NCBI GenBank assembly: GCA_018241425.1
Contig: JAFEDU010000001.1
Coordinates: 62,001 to 126,000, forward strand
Length of the DNA: 64,000 nt
Origin: Pseudomonadota bacterium
Lineage (GTDB): Bacteria; Pseudomonadota; Gammaproteobacteria; Steroidobacterales; Steroidobacteraceae
Direction: 5' to 3'
How positions within the stretch are numbered: position 1 is the stretch's first letter; each line of letters opens with the position of its first letter. A program made the translations under genes and the position numbers. Positions 1 to 8,445 of the stretch are shown here, piece after piece. Below the pieces are notes generated by a model. It was given only the letters and a program-made list of their open reading frames with translations, was not told the origin of the DNA and did no database searches.

Positions 1-2
1 CA

Positions 3-1319
3 CTCGACAACAGTGCCTCGCTCGCCAACGCCGGCGTCATCTATCTCACGCTCAAGGACTGGGACGAGCGCTACAAGACCAAGGGGCAGGGCCTCAAGGA
101 CCTCTACCAGACCCTCGCCAGGCGCCTGTCCCAGCTCGAGGCGGCCCGGGTGCTGGTGGTGCCGCCCCCGCCGATCCAGGGCATCGGTAACTCCGGCGGC
201 TTCCAGATGCAGGTCGAGCTCGCCGACGGCACCTTCGACTACCAGAAGCTGCAGCGCGTCACCGACCTTCTGGTGAGCGATGCCAACACGCAGACCGGGC
301 TCGAGCGCGTCATGACCACCTTCCGCGCCAACGTCCCGCAGCTCTCGGCGGACATCAACCGCGCCAAGGCGCAGTCGCTCGGGGTCTCGGTCGGGAGCGT
401 CTTCGACACCCTGCAGACCTACCTGGGGTCCACCTACAGCGGCCAGATCACCAAGTTCGGCCGCGTGTTCCCGGTCTTCGTGCAGGCCGACAGCGCCTAT
501 CGCCTCACACCGCAGGAACTGCGGCGCTACTACGTGCGCAGCTCCACCGGCTCGATGGTGCCCATCGGCACGCTGGCGGATGTCGACTACACCCAGGGGC
601 CGGCGCTCATCAGCCTCTACAACCTGTACCCCTCGAGCTCGGTGAACGGCATGACCGCCAACGGGTTCAGTTCCGGGCAGTCGCTGGACACGATGGACGA
701 GCTCACCACCAAGACGCTGCCGCCCGGGGTAAAGGCAGAGTGGACAGCGATGTCCTACCAGGAGAAGCTCGCCGGCAGCTCGGCCTACATCGTCTTCGGC
801 CTTGGGATGCTGCTCGTGTACCTGGTGCTGGCCGGCCAGTACGGGAGCTGGGTAACGCCCGCCGCGGTGATTTTCGGGGTGCCGCTCGCGCTCCTGGGTA
901 CAGGCGGCGCGCTGCTCGCCCTCGGCATCGCCAACAACCTGTACACCCAGATCGGGCTCGTGCTCCTGATCGCGCTGTCGGCGAAGAATGCCATCCTGAT
1001 CGTGGAAGTGGCGCGCGAGCTGCACGCAGAAGGGCACAGCGTGGAGGAGGCGGCCGTGAAGGCCGCCGAGAAGCGCTTCCGCCCCATCGTGATGACCTCG
1101 TTTGCCTTCATCCTGGGCGTACTGCCCCTGGTGCTCGCCAAGGGCGCCGGGGCCTCGGCGCGCGCCTCGATCGGCATCGCCGTGTTCTCCGGCATGCTCG
1201 CGTCCACCTGCCTCGCGGTGCTGTTCGTGCCCTCGTTCTTCGTGATCCTGCAGCGCTGGCAGGACCGGCGCACGGGCCGTACGGCAGCCACGCCACCGGT
1301 CGCGCCCGCGCCGCCATGA
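3..1319 (+). CDS. RND efflux permease, C-terminal fragment (HAE1/AcrB type)
   Basis: This is the last 438 residues of an inner-membrane proton-driven multidrug efflux pump; the gene begins left of the window and the reading frame is open from base 3. Family members are about 1040 residues. The fragment starts in the periplasmic porter domain and shows the typical stretches SNLANAG-like (here SLANAGVIY), DINRAKAQSLGVSVGSVFDTLQ and a docking region. The transmembrane block TM7-TM12 follows from about residue 260, with the conserved TM10/11 stretch LIALSAKNAILIVEVA and the later RPIVMTSFAFILGVLPLV. The protein ends in a short Pro/Ala-rich tail. Substrate cannot be read from the sequence. The stop is followed by a convergent alcohol dehydrogenase 16 bases away. 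Confidence 0.95.
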   Translation, partial: LDNSASLANAGVIYLTLKDWDERYKTKGQGLKDLYQTLARRLSQLEAARVLVVPPPPIQGIGNSGGFQMQVELADGTFDYQKLQRVTDLLVSDANTQTGLERVMTTFRANVPQLSADINRAKAQSLGVSVGSVFDTLQTYLGSTYSGQITKFGRVFPVFVQADSAYRLTPQELRRYYVRSSTGSMVPIGTLADVDYTQGPALISLYNLYPSSSVNGMTANGFSSGQSLDTMDELTTKTLPPGVKAEWTAMSYQEKLAGSSAYIVFGLGMLLVYLVLAGQYGSWVTPAAVIFGVPLALLGTGGALLALGIANNLYTQIGLVLLIALSAKNAILIVEVARELHAEGHSVEEAAVKAAEKRFRPIVMTSFAFILGVLPLVLAKGAGASARASIGIAVFSGMLASTCLAVLFVPSFFVILQRWQDRRTGRTAATPPVAPAPP

Positions 1320-1335
1320 GGCGAGAGCCCCCGCG

Positions 1336-2352
1336 TCAGGGCATCTGCAGCACGACGCGGAAGCGGGCCTTGCCGCTCATCATGCGGTCGTAGGCGGCCT
1401 GCGCCTCGTCCAGCGGGTAGGTCTCGTTCATCGAGGCGACCCCCGTCAGGCGCGCGAAGTTGAGCGTGTCCTCCGAGTCGATGCTCGTGCCGGAGTACCA
1501 GCCGCGCACCGCCGCGCGCTTCATCAGGAGATCCAGCGAATCCACCGGGAAGGTGCCCACCGCCCCGATCACCAGCAGCGTGCCGTTCGGTCCCAAGCCC
1601 GGCGCGATCGACTGCATGGCCTTGGCGTCCGTGACGGTCGCGAGGATGGCGCGGGCGCCGCCGAATTCCCGCAGTGCCGCCGCCGGGTCCTGGCGGTCGC
1701 TGTCGATGTACTGGTGCGCCCCGAGGGAGCGCGCGAGCTTCTCCTTGTCCGCGCCGCGGCTGACCGCGACCACCCGGAAGCCCAGGCGCGCCGCGAACTG
1801 GATGCCGAGGTGTCCCAGGCCCCCGATGCCGTGGATCGCGACGAGTTCGCCGGCGCGCGCACCGCAGTGGCGCAGCGCGTTGAACGTGGTGATGCCAGCA
1901 CACAGCAGTGGTGCCGCGGCCACCGCATCGAGCTCCGCGGGCACGTGCGCGAGGGCGCTGTGGTGCGCGAGCATGTGCGTGGCGTAGCCCCCGTCGCGGC
2001 TCACGCCGGTGGCGCCCTTGATGTTGGCGCAGGCGAAGGCGTCGCCATGCCGGCACGGATCGCAGTAGCCGCAGGCTCCCGGTGACCAGCCGACCCCCAC
2101 GCGCGTGCCGCTCGTCCACCCGGCCACCCCCGGCCCGATGGCCTCGAGGACGCCGATGACCTCGTGCCCGGGAATGCGGGGATAGGCGATCCCGGGCATG
2201 TGCCCGTGGACCGTGAGCGCATCGCTGTGGCAGACGCCGCAGGCCTGCACGCGGATGCGGACCTCGCCCGGACCGGGCTCCGGCACCGGGCGCTCGATTT
2301 TCTGGAACGGAGCTCCGGGGGCCGGGACGATCATTGCGCGCATCTGAGCCAT
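1336..2352 (-). CDS. Zinc-dependent alcohol dehydrogenase (MDR superfamily)
   Basis: Cytosolic NAD(P)-dependent alcohol/aldehyde oxidoreductase of 338 residues, the usual size. Catalytic zinc ligands are Cys41 (GVCHSD) and His63-Glu64 (GHEVIG). The structural-zinc lobe has Cys94, Cys97, Cys100 and Cys108. A Rossmann loop GIGGLGHLGIQ lies near residue 170. I chose the ATG giving MAQMRAM because an AAAGGT-like ribosome site precedes it; a longer frame reaches 2424 without family similarity. The closest known pattern is AdhP-like or cinnamyl-alcohol-type enzymes, but the substrate is not determinable. It stands alone between the RND pump (convergent) and the PEP-CTERM gene (upstream, same strand, with a terminator between). 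Confidence 0.93.
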   Translation of the reverse strand: MAQMRAMIVPAPGAPFQKIERPVPEPGPGEVRIRVQACGVCHSDALTVHGHMPGIAYPRIPGHEVIGVLEAIGPGVAGWTSGTRVGVGWSPGACGYCDPCRHGDAFACANIKGATGVSRDGGYATHMLAHHSALAHVPAELDAVAAAPLLCAGITTFNALRHCGARAGELVAIHGIGGLGHLGIQFAARLGFRVVAVSRGADKEKLARSLGAHQYIDSDRQDPAAALREFGGARAILATVTDAKAMQSIAPGLGPNGTLLVIGAVGTFPVDSLDLLMKRAAVRGWYSGTSIDSEDTLNFARLTGVASMNETYPLDEAQAAYDRMMSGKARFRVVLQMP

Positions 2353-2457
2353 CGGTCGGACCTTTCGACGGGGTGGGCGGGTGGGGGATTCTAGTCGTCC
2401 GGACGTGGGCGGCTCATGGCGCAAAGGAGAGAGGCGCCGCGGCCTTCTGGTGCCCCC

Positions 2458-2495
2458 AAAAAAGAGGACCCCTGCGCTTTCGCGCAGAGGTCCTC
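2458..2495 (-). terminator. Rho-independent terminator of the PEP-CTERM gene
   Basis: On the minus strand a 14-base stem (one mismatch) with a TTTC/GAAA tetraloop at 2464-2495 is followed by six T residues (AAAAAA at 2458-2463 on the plus strand). It sits just downstream of the PEP-CTERM stop and upstream of the alcohol dehydrogenase start, so it separates the two minus-strand genes. Confidence 0.85.
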
Positions 2496-2516
2496 GGGGT
2501 CACACCGCGAAAAAAG

Positions 2517-3314
2517 CTAGGAGGCCGGTCGGCTCGCGTACCGGCGGCTCCGCAGGCCCAGGGCCGCGAAGGCGAGGCCGAAGAGTGCGAGCGTGCCCGG
2601 CTCCGGCACCCCGGTTCCGCCGCCACCGCCACCGCCACCGCCGCCGCTCGAGGGCGCCGTCAGCCCCCACAGGTCGAGGTTGCTGCCATAGCTCGCGCCC
2701 GTGTTGAACAGCACGTTGAGGATCCCGTTCGGGTCCTGGAGCGCGCTGACCGGCGCGTTGGTGTAGATCACGTAGCCGTCGGTGTAGGAGATCACCCCGT
2801 CGAAGGAATTGACCGCCGGGAAGTTGCTGAAGGTGATCGTGCTGCCGGAGGCGTTGCGCGCCGCATTGCCCGGGGCACCGTTGGCGCAGCCCTCGACCGC
2901 GCTGCCGAAGATCGGCCCGCAGGCCTCGACGGAGGTCGAGTATCCCGTCAGGGAGGAGAAGCTGGCGCCGGTGATCTGCGGGGACTGGGCACCGGCGAAG
3001 ATGAAGGCGAACGTCACGTCGTTTGCGCCGTACGGGTTCAGCTGGGTGGTGCCGACTGCCTCGATGACACCGCCGGAACTCAGGCCGATGCTCTCGGCGG
3101 TCCCCTGCAGCTGGCTGACGCTCGTGCCGGTGGTGCACGCGGCGCCGGAGAAGTAGCCGCACGCCGCTTCGAGGACGGTGGTGTTGTCGGGCATGCGGCT
3201 GTCGTAGGCCGGGACGGGCCCGCTCTGCGTGGGCGTGAGCGGCAGCGGGGCGGCGAGGGCAGCACCCGTGGCGAGGAGGCCGGTGACCGTGAGGGCAATG
3301 AGCGTCGTACGCAT
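2517..3314 (-). CDS. PEP-CTERM sorting-domain exported protein
   Basis: A 265-residue exported protein of unknown role. The start MRTTLIALT has an AGGGAG ribosome site and begins a clear signal peptide (hydrophobic core, cleavage near ALAAPL). The mature part is rich in Ser, Thr, Gly, Asn and aromatic residues, as in extracellular beta proteins, and has several Cys. A glycine run precedes the C-terminal signature VPEPGTLALFGLAFAALGL followed by RSRR: the PEP motif, one membrane helix and a basic tail that exosortase/EpsH recognises. Such proteins are usually sorted to the surface with exopolysaccharide; no exosortase gene lies in this window. The glycine run is encoded by a hexanucleotide-like repeat. 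Confidence 0.88.
   Translation of the reverse strand: MRTTLIALTVTGLLATGAALAAPLPLTPTQSGPVPAYDSRMPDNTTVLEAACGYFSGAACTTGTSVSQLQGTAESIGLSSGGVIEAVGTTQLNPYGANDVTFAFIFAGAQSPQITGASFSSLTGYSTSVEACGPIFGSAVEGCANGAPGNAARNASGSTITFSNFPAVNSFDGVISYTDGYVIYTNAPVSALQDPNGILNVLFNTGASYGSNLDLWGLTAPSSGGGGGGGGGGTGVPEPGTLALFGLAFAALGLRSRRYASRPAS
2617..2648. repeat. GGTGGC-type short tandem repeat inside the PEP-CTERM gene
   Basis: About ten consecutive GGN codons, mostly alternating GGC and GGT when read on the minus strand, form an in-frame low-complexity tract encoding the glycine linker before the PEP-CTERM tail. Gain or loss of units would keep frame only in multiples of three. Confidence 0.7.
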
Positions 3315-3616
3315 GAACGTGACTCCCTTGGACCATTCGTTGTTGCGACGAGATGACACGGCCGCGGGTCCCGGCGGTCCTGAGACATAAGGAAGCAAGA
3401 TCCGTACCGTCGCAAGTGCGCTCACGTTTATCAGCGACTTGATCGCGCGACGGTGTTCGGGTCGCGCTGCAGCACGTAAAGCGAACCGACGCCCGGATTG
3501 TCACCCGATGTAAAGCGCCGCCGCGGCGCCGGAAGCTCGGGCGATGACTCGGCTTTTGACAGCCCGAGGCCCCGCGGATTTAAATCGCGCTCCGCCCCGG
3601 ATCCTGGAGTGTCCGA
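3315..3616. other. 302-base divergent intergenic region
   Basis: Lies between the PEP-CTERM gene (left, minus) and the MBL hydrolase (right, plus). The right end holds a good sigma70 promoter (separate entry). The left part must hold the PEP-CTERM promoter, but I see no convincing pair of hexamers there. No RNA gene is supportable. Confidence 0.5.
3556..3585 (+). promoter_or_regulatory. Sigma70 promoter of the MBL-fold hydrolase
   Basis: A perfect TTGACA -35 box (3556-3561), an 18-base spacer and TTAAAT as -10 (3580-3585) lie about 30 bases upstream of the GTG start at 3617. The predicted transcript start is near 3592, giving a leader of about 25 bases that contains the GGAG ribosome site. 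Confidence 0.65.
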
Positions 3617-4567
3617 GTGTCCAAGCGCATATCGGCAGCGAGTCTCGTGCTGCTCATGACGACGGCAGCCGCATGGGCGGCGCCGGAGCTGAAGATGGAC
3701 CTGCCGGACTGGAAGACGACCCCGGTGGTGGACCGCAACCTCGGGCATGGCGTGCACATGCTCGAGAGCTTCGGCGGCAACATCGGCGTGCTGGCCGGGG
3801 CGTCGGGCGTGCTGCTGGTCGATGCGGAGTGGCCGCAGCTGAATTCCCGGGTGCAGGACGCCATCGCCCGCATCGCGCCCCAGCCGGTGCGCTACGTCAT
3901 CGACACCCACTGGCACTGGGATCACGTCGGCGGCAACGCGGACTTCGCGCGGCGCGGCGCGCTCGTCATCTCGAGCCGCGAGACCCACGACTACATCGTC
4001 GCGGCACAGCGGTCCGCCAAGGCTGGGGATGCGCAGTACTTCCCGGACGCCGCCGCCGTGCCGGCGTTCGCGCTCGGCCCGGGCACGCAGCGCTTCTACA
4101 TCGCCGGCCAGACCGTGGAGATCTTCCACGCGCCGCCGGCCCACACCGACGGCGACCTGGTGGTGCGCTACGTGGAGGCGGATGTCCTGCAGACCGGCGA
4201 CACGTTCTTCCACGGCTTTTATCCCGACATCGATTTCGAGCACGGCGGGACGATCGACGGGATGATCGCGCTCTACGACATCCTCTACCAGATGTGCGGG
4301 CCCCGGACGAAGGTGATCCCGGGCCACGGACCGGTCGCAACCCGCGAGGACCTCCGCACGTACCAGGCGATGCTGCGCACGGTGCGCCAGCGGGTGGCCC
4401 AGGCGATGGCGCGCGGGCTCACCGAGGAGCAGCTGATCGCCTCCCATCCGCTGGACGACCTGGACAAGACCTGGGGAGGGAACCTGGTGAAGCAGCCCTA
4501 CCTGCTGGCGATCGTCTACGAGGACCTGAAGCTCCATGCGCTCGCCCCGCATGTGGAGAGCCCGTGA
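3617..4567 (+). CDS. Secreted metallo-beta-lactamase-fold hydrolase
   Basis: A 316-residue exported zinc hydrolase. It starts at GTG with GGAG seven bases upstream and a signal peptide cleaved near AWAAPE. The full di-zinc ligand set is visible: His98-x-His100-x-Asp102-His103 in THWHWDHVGGN, the later His in PPAHTDGD, the Asp in LQTGDTFF and the last His in VIPGHGPV. The protein continues with a helical tail typical of the periplasmic quinoprotein-relay/SoxH-like MBL group. Whether it hydrolyses a beta-lactam, lactone or thioester cannot be told. It converges on the OYE gene with only two bases between the stop codons. Confidence 0.9.
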   Translation: MSKRISAASLVLLMTTAAAWAAPELKMDLPDWKTTPVVDRNLGHGVHMLESFGGNIGVLAGASGVLLVDAEWPQLNSRVQDAIARIAPQPVRYVIDTHWHWDHVGGNADFARRGALVISSRETHDYIVAAQRSAKAGDAQYFPDAAAVPAFALGPGTQRFYIAGQTVEIFHAPPAHTDGDLVVRYVEADVLQTGDTFFHGFYPDIDFEHGGTIDGMIALYDILYQMCGPRTKVIPGHGPVATREDLRTYQAMLRTVRQRVAQAMARGLTEEQLIASHPLDDLDKTWGGNLVKQPYLLAIVYEDLKLHALAPHVESP

Positions 4568-4569
4568 GC

Positions 4570-6018
4570 CTAGTCCCAGGCGGGCGGTAGCAGCCGGCGC
4601 TTGCCGTCGCTCGAGAGTGCCACGCCTGGCTCATCGAGGCCCTCACGGTCCCACAGCTCGCAGGTGACCTGGCGGTGGCGCTGGTCGAGCGCCTCGCAGT
4701 AGTTGGTATACAGGCACAGGCGCACCTCGGCGCCGCGCCCCGAGAGCACCTTGCGGAACCAGTCCGGGTCGGCGAGTGCCTGGCGCGCGAACCCCGCGAT
4801 GTCGGCAATCCCGTCGCGCAGCACCTGCTCGGCCTGCCCGAAACCATGCAGGCCGCCGGCCGCGACCACCGGGGTGGTGCAGCCGGTGGCGCGCACCGCC
4901 GCGCGCACCCGGGCGGTGGCCTCGAGGTTGCGGCCGAACGGTCCGCGCGCGTCCGAGTAGTACGAGGGCATGCACTCGTAGCCGCTGCGCCCCGTGTAGG
5001 GATAGGCCGCCTCGCCGACCTTCGGCTGCCTGGCATCGTCGAACTTCCCGCCACGCGAGAGCGACAGGAAGTCCAGGCCGGCGCGCGCGAAGGCGGCGCC
5101 TGCCGCCGCGGCGTCCTGCGCATCGCTGCCGCCGGGGATGCATTCCTCGGCGAGGTACCGGCAGCCGACGACGAATTGCGCGCCGACCGCCGCCCGCACC
5201 GCGCGGTAGACCTCCAGTGGCAGGCGCAGGCGTCCCTCCAGGGAGCCGCCGTAGCCGTCGGCGCGGGTGTTGGTGCGCGACAGGAAGGAGGCCATGGTGT
5301 ACGCGTGCGCGAAGTGCAGCTCGACGCCGTCGAATCCGGCTTCCTGGGCGCGACCCGCAGCGCGCGCGAAGAGCTCCGGCAGGGCCTGCGGCAGCTCGCG
5401 GATGTGGGCGGCCTCGAGATCCGTGACGCGCTCGCGTGCCCCGAACTCGAGCGCCTCCCGCTCGCGTGGCGTGAGCACGGTGGCGAGCGCCTCCGCATCC
5501 AGGCCGGCGAGCCACCCGCGCACCTGGGCCTCGTCGGCGCCAGGCAGCGGGCAGGCGGCACGATGCCGGTCGGTGAGCTGGAGGAACTCGGCGAGGTAGC
5601 GTTGCGGGTCGGGACGGCGGCGGATGGACAGGAAGTCGATGAGCTGGATGAAGAGGCGCGTCTCGCCGCCGCTCGCCTCGCGCACCGCGCTCACGAGGTC
5701 ACGAAGGCCCGGGACGAAATGATCATCCCCGATGCGCAACAGCGGCCCGCTGGGGACGTCGCGGATGCCGGTGGCTTCGACCACCAGGGCGCCGGGACGC
5801 CCCTGGGCGAAGCGCTGGTACCAGCTGAGGATCTCGGGACTGACGAGCCCGTCCGCCCGCGCCCGCCACGGCACCATCGCCGGGACCCAGGTGCGGGCCC
5901 GCAGCGTGATGGGTCCGACGGTGACGGGAGAGAACAGGTGCGAGGCCGCAGCTTGCGCGGCGGTCGGCCAGCGACCGGGGGCGGGCGCGTAGCGGATGCG
6001 CTCGCTCGGGCGCCACAT
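4570..6018 (-). CDS. OYE-like NADH:flavin oxidoreductase with an insertion
   Basis: A 482-residue FMN-dependent TIM-barrel oxidoreductase, last gene of the leftward operon, starting five bases after the RidA stop. Barrel landmarks are the start LFSPVTVGPITLRARTWVPA, the mid-barrel substrate strand GFDGVELHFAHAYTMASFLS, RTNTRADGYGGSLEGR, and the phosphate-binding end VVAAGGLHGFGQAEQVL. Odd points: the usual QLxHxGR active-site stretch is replaced by QLIDFLSIRRRP, followed by an extra helical segment of about 60 residues. The C-terminus has a CLYTNYCEALDQRHRQVTC segment with spaced cysteines. It is therefore a divergent member, probably acting on an unsaturated or cyclic CoA intermediate of this pathway; that role is inference. 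Confidence 0.85.
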   Translation of the reverse strand: MWRPSERIRYAPAPGRWPTAAQAAASHLFSPVTVGPITLRARTWVPAMVPWRARADGLVSPEILSWYQRFAQGRPGALVVEATGIRDVPSGPLLRIGDDHFVPGLRDLVSAVREASGGETRLFIQLIDFLSIRRRPDPQRYLAEFLQLTDRHRAACPLPGADEAQVRGWLAGLDAEALATVLTPREREALEFGARERVTDLEAAHIRELPQALPELFARAAGRAQEAGFDGVELHFAHAYTMASFLSRTNTRADGYGGSLEGRLRLPLEVYRAVRAAVGAQFVVGCRYLAEECIPGGSDAQDAAAAGAAFARAGLDFLSLSRGGKFDDARQPKVGEAAYPYTGRSGYECMPSYYSDARGPFGRNLEATARVRAAVRATGCTTPVVAAGGLHGFGQAEQVLRDGIADIAGFARQALADPDWFRKVLSGRGAEVRLCLYTNYCEALDQRHRQVTCELWDREGLDEPGVALSSDGKRRLLPPAWD

Positions 6019-6023
6019 GCCTG

Positions 6024-6431
6024 TCAGGCGCCTGCGGGGATGACGGCGGTTGCCTCGATCTCGACCTTCGCCTCGGCCTCCATCAACGCGACCACCTGCA
6101 CGACGCTCATCGGGGGGAAGTGCCGTCCCATCACGTCACGGTAGGCCGCGCCGATCTCCTTGAGCTCGGCGTGGTACTCGAGGCGGCTGGTCACGAACCA
6201 GGTGAGGCGTACCACGTGCGCAGGTCCGGCGCCTGCGCATTCCAGCACGGCGCGGACGTTGAGCAGCGCCTGGCGGACCTGCGCGGCAAGACTGGCCGAC
6301 GGGAAGCGGCCCTGCGCGTCCCAGCCGATCTGCCCGGCCACGTAGACCTGCCTTCCCTGCACCTCGACGCCATTGCTGTAGCCGCTCGGTCGCAGCCAGC
6401 CCTGGGGCTGCAGGACGCGCGGCGTGCTCAT
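6024..6431 (-). CDS. RidA/YjgF-YER057c-UK114 family protein lacking the deaminase Arg
   Basis: A 135-residue small trimeric-type protein. Its ATG overlaps the acyl-CoA dehydrogenase stop (ATGA), so it is translationally coupled. Family features include [20 protein letters not shown] at the N-terminus and KVEIEATAV near the end. The arginine that anchors the substrate carboxylate in RidA imine deaminases (the R of FPARSxV) is Met here (FPPMSVV), placing it in an Arg-less Rid subgroup. In context it may act on an enamine/imine of the dearomatised aminobenzoyl-CoA ring, or have a binding role. Confidence 0.93.
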   Translation of the reverse strand: MSTPRVLQPQGWLRPSGYSNGVEVQGRQVYVAGQIGWDAQGRFPSASLAAQVRQALLNVRAVLECAGAGPAHVVRLTWFVTSRLEYHAELKEIGAAYRDVMGRHFPPMSVVQVVALMEAEAKVEIEATAVIPAGA

Positions 6432-7624
6432 GGCCGTCCACCGGAGAACAGGGTGCGGGCGATGATGAGTTTCTGCACTTCGGTAGCCCCTTCGTAGATG
6501 CGTAACGCCCGGATTTCGCGATACAGGCGCTCCGGGATCTCACCGCGCACCACGCCGCGGCCGCCGAACAGCTGCACGGTGCGGTCGATGACGCGCTGTG
6601 CCGCCTCGGTGGCGGCCATCTTGGCCATCGCCACCTCGGCGGTGGCGCTGCCGCGCGTGTCCTTCAGCCACGCGGCGCGATAGGTCAAAAGGCGCGCGGC
6701 GTCCAGCTCGGTCGCCGCGTCCGCCAGCGCCGCCTGCGTGAGCTGCAGGTCGGCGAGCGTGCCGCCGAACATGGCGCGCAAGCGGGCGTGGTGCAGCGCC
6801 TCGTCGAGGGCGCGCTGCCCGAAGCCGAGCGCGGCGCCCGCGACCGAGGTCCGGAACACGTCCAGGGTGCGCATTGCGAGCTTGAAGCCCTCGTCCTCCG
6901 CGCCCAGGCGCTGGGACGCGGGAATGCGGCAGTTGCGGAAGGCGAGGGTGCCGAGCGGGTGCGGCGCGAGCGTCTCGATGCGCTCGCGCACCGTAAACCC
7001 GGGAGTCCCGGCCTCCACCACGAAGGCGCTGATGCCGCGCGCGCTCACGGTGCCGTCGGGACGCCGCTCGGCGGGTCGGGTACGCGCAAACACGCAATAG
7101 ATGTCCGCGATCCCGCCGTTTGAGATCCAGGTCTTCTCGCCGTCGAGGACGTAGTCATCGGCGTCGCGGCGCGCCGTGCAGGCGAGGGCCGCGACGTCCG
7201 ATCCGGCCTGTGACTCCGAGAGGGCGAAGGCGGCGATGCTCTTTCCCTGCGCGGCTGGGGGCAGGTAGCGCTGCTTGAGCTGCGCGGAGCCGGCGAGCGT
7301 GATGGCCCCGGTCCCGAGGCCCTGCATCGCGAAGGCAAAATCCGCCAGGCCATCGAAGCGCGCGAGGGTCTCGCGGATGAGCGCCAGCGAGCGCACGTCG
7401 AAGGGCGCGCTGTCACCGGCGGTGACTGCGGGGATCCCGTAGGCGAGCAGCCCCGCCTGGGCGAGGGCTGCCACGAGCTCCCGGCAGCGCGCATCGACCG
7501 CGGCGGTCGATTCTGGGTGCGGCGCCCCGGCCAGGCTCGCCTCGGCCCAGGCCTGCAGGCGCTCGCCCAAGGCGCGGTGCGCATCAGAGAAGAACGGCCA
7601 GTCGAGGAATGCGGGGACGGTCAT
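6428..7624 (-). CDS. Acyl-CoA dehydrogenase family protein
   Basis: A 398-residue FAD enzyme that forms alpha-beta double bonds in acyl-CoAs and hands electrons to ETF. Visible are the FAD/substrate stretch [15 protein letters not shown], the [13 protein letters not shown] loop, and the C-terminal [18 protein letters not shown], whose Glu (about residue 378) is the expected catalytic base. The start [12 protein letters not shown] lies 11 bases after the crotonase stop. It sits mid-operon between the crotonase and RidA genes, consistent with oxidising a ring-opened CoA thioester. The frame runs open far upstream, but that part is antisense or out of phase with the crotonase. Confidence 0.95.
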   Translation of the reverse strand: MTVPAFLDWPFFSDAHRALGERLQAWAEASLAGAPHPESTAAVDARCRELVAALAQAGLLAYGIPAVTAGDSAPFDVRSLALIRETLARFDGLADFAFAMQGLGTGAITLAGSAQLKQRYLPPAAQGKSIAAFALSESQAGSDVAALACTARRDADDYVLDGEKTWISNGGIADIYCVFARTRPAERRPDGTVSARGISAFVVEAGTPGFTVRERIETLAPHPLGTLAFRNCRIPASQRLGAEDEGFKLAMRTLDVFRTSVAGAALGFGQRALDEALHHARLRAMFGGTLADLQLTQAALADAATELDAARLLTYRAAWLKDTRGSATAEVAMAKMAATEAAQRVIDRTVQLFGGRGVVRGEIPERLYREIRALRIYEGATEVQKLIIARTLFSGGRP

Positions 7625-7635
7625 CGGCTCGCCGC

Positions 7636-8445
7636 TCAGTTGCCTTCGAAGCGCGGCTTCTCGCGCGCGACGAACGCCCGGTAGGCACGGCGGAAGTCCT
7701 CGGTCTGCATGCACACCGCCTGTGCCTGGGCCTCGGCGTCGATGGCCGCATCGATGCCCATGTCCCACTCCTGGTGCAGCATCTTCTTCGTCATCGCGTG
7801 GGCGAACGTGGGTCCGCCGGCGATCTCCCCGGCGAGCGTCAGAGCCTCGGCGGCGAGCTGCTCCGGCTCGATCAAGCGATTGAAGAAACCCCAGTCGCGG
7901 CCTTCCTCGGCGCTCATCGCGCGGCCGGTGTACAGCAGCTCGGCGGCGCGGCCCTGGCCGATCAGCCGCGGGAGCAGGGCACACGCGCCCATGTCGCAGC
8001 CGGCGAGCCCGACGCGCGTGAAGAGGAAGGCCGTGCGGGCGCGCGGCGTGCCCAGACGGAAGTCCGCGGCCATGGCGAGGATCGCGCCGGCGCCGGCGCA
8101 TACCCCATCCACCGCGGCCACGATCGGTTGTGGGCAGTGCCGCATGGCCTTCACGAGGTCGCCGGTCATCTGCGTGAAGTTCAGGAGCCCCTGCGGATCC
8201 AGGCGCGTCAGGGGCCCGATGATCTCGTGCACGTCCCCACCCGAGCAGAAGTTGCCGCCGGCACCGGTGATGACGATCGCGCGCACAGCCTCGACCGTCG
8301 TGAGGGTACGAAACAGGTCGCGCAGCTCGGCGTAGGACTCGAACGTCAGGGGGTTCTTGCGTTCCGGCCGGTTGAGCGTGATCAGCCCGACCCGGCCGCT
8401 GGAGGACCACTGGAAGTGCTCTGGCGTGGGTGCAAAGGCAGTCAT
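7636..8445 (-). CDS. Crotonase-fold enzyme lacking both hydratase glutamates
   Basis: A 269-residue enoyl-CoA hydratase/isomerase superfamily protein. Its ATG overlaps the MarR stop (ATGA). Oxyanion-hole elements are present: [11 protein letters not shown] and the [12 protein letters not shown] helix. The first hydratase Glu (GGGCELAM in classical enzymes) is Ile, and the second (QPEI) is replaced in the stretch [16 protein letters not shown]. It is therefore unlikely to be a standard hydratase. BadI- and MenB-type crotonases use Asp and Tyr instead to open or close rings; the Asp in GCDMGA is a candidate. In this operon a ring-opening hydrolase for a 2-oxocyclohexane-carboxyl-CoA-like intermediate is an attractive but unproven role. 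Confidence 0.9.
   Translation of the reverse strand: MTAFAPTPEHFQWSSSGRVGLITLNRPERKNPLTFESYAELRDLFRTLTTVEAVRAIVITGAGGNFCSGGDVHEIIGPLTRLDPQGLLNFTQMTGDLVKAMRHCPQPIVAAVDGVCAGAGAILAMAADFRLGTPRARTAFLFTRVGLAGCDMGACALLPRLIGQGRAAELLYTGRAMSAEEGRDWGFFNRLIEPEQLAAEALTLAGEIAGGPTFAHAMTKKMLHQEWDMGIDAAIDAEAQAQAVCMQTEDFRRAYRAFVAREKPRFEGN

Noticed and set aside
3535..3600. Possible tRNA-like segment between the PEP-CTERM and MBL genes
   Set aside because: Short stems can be drawn but there is no cloverleaf with a T-psi-C stretch; the segment is better explained by the promoter at 3556-3585.
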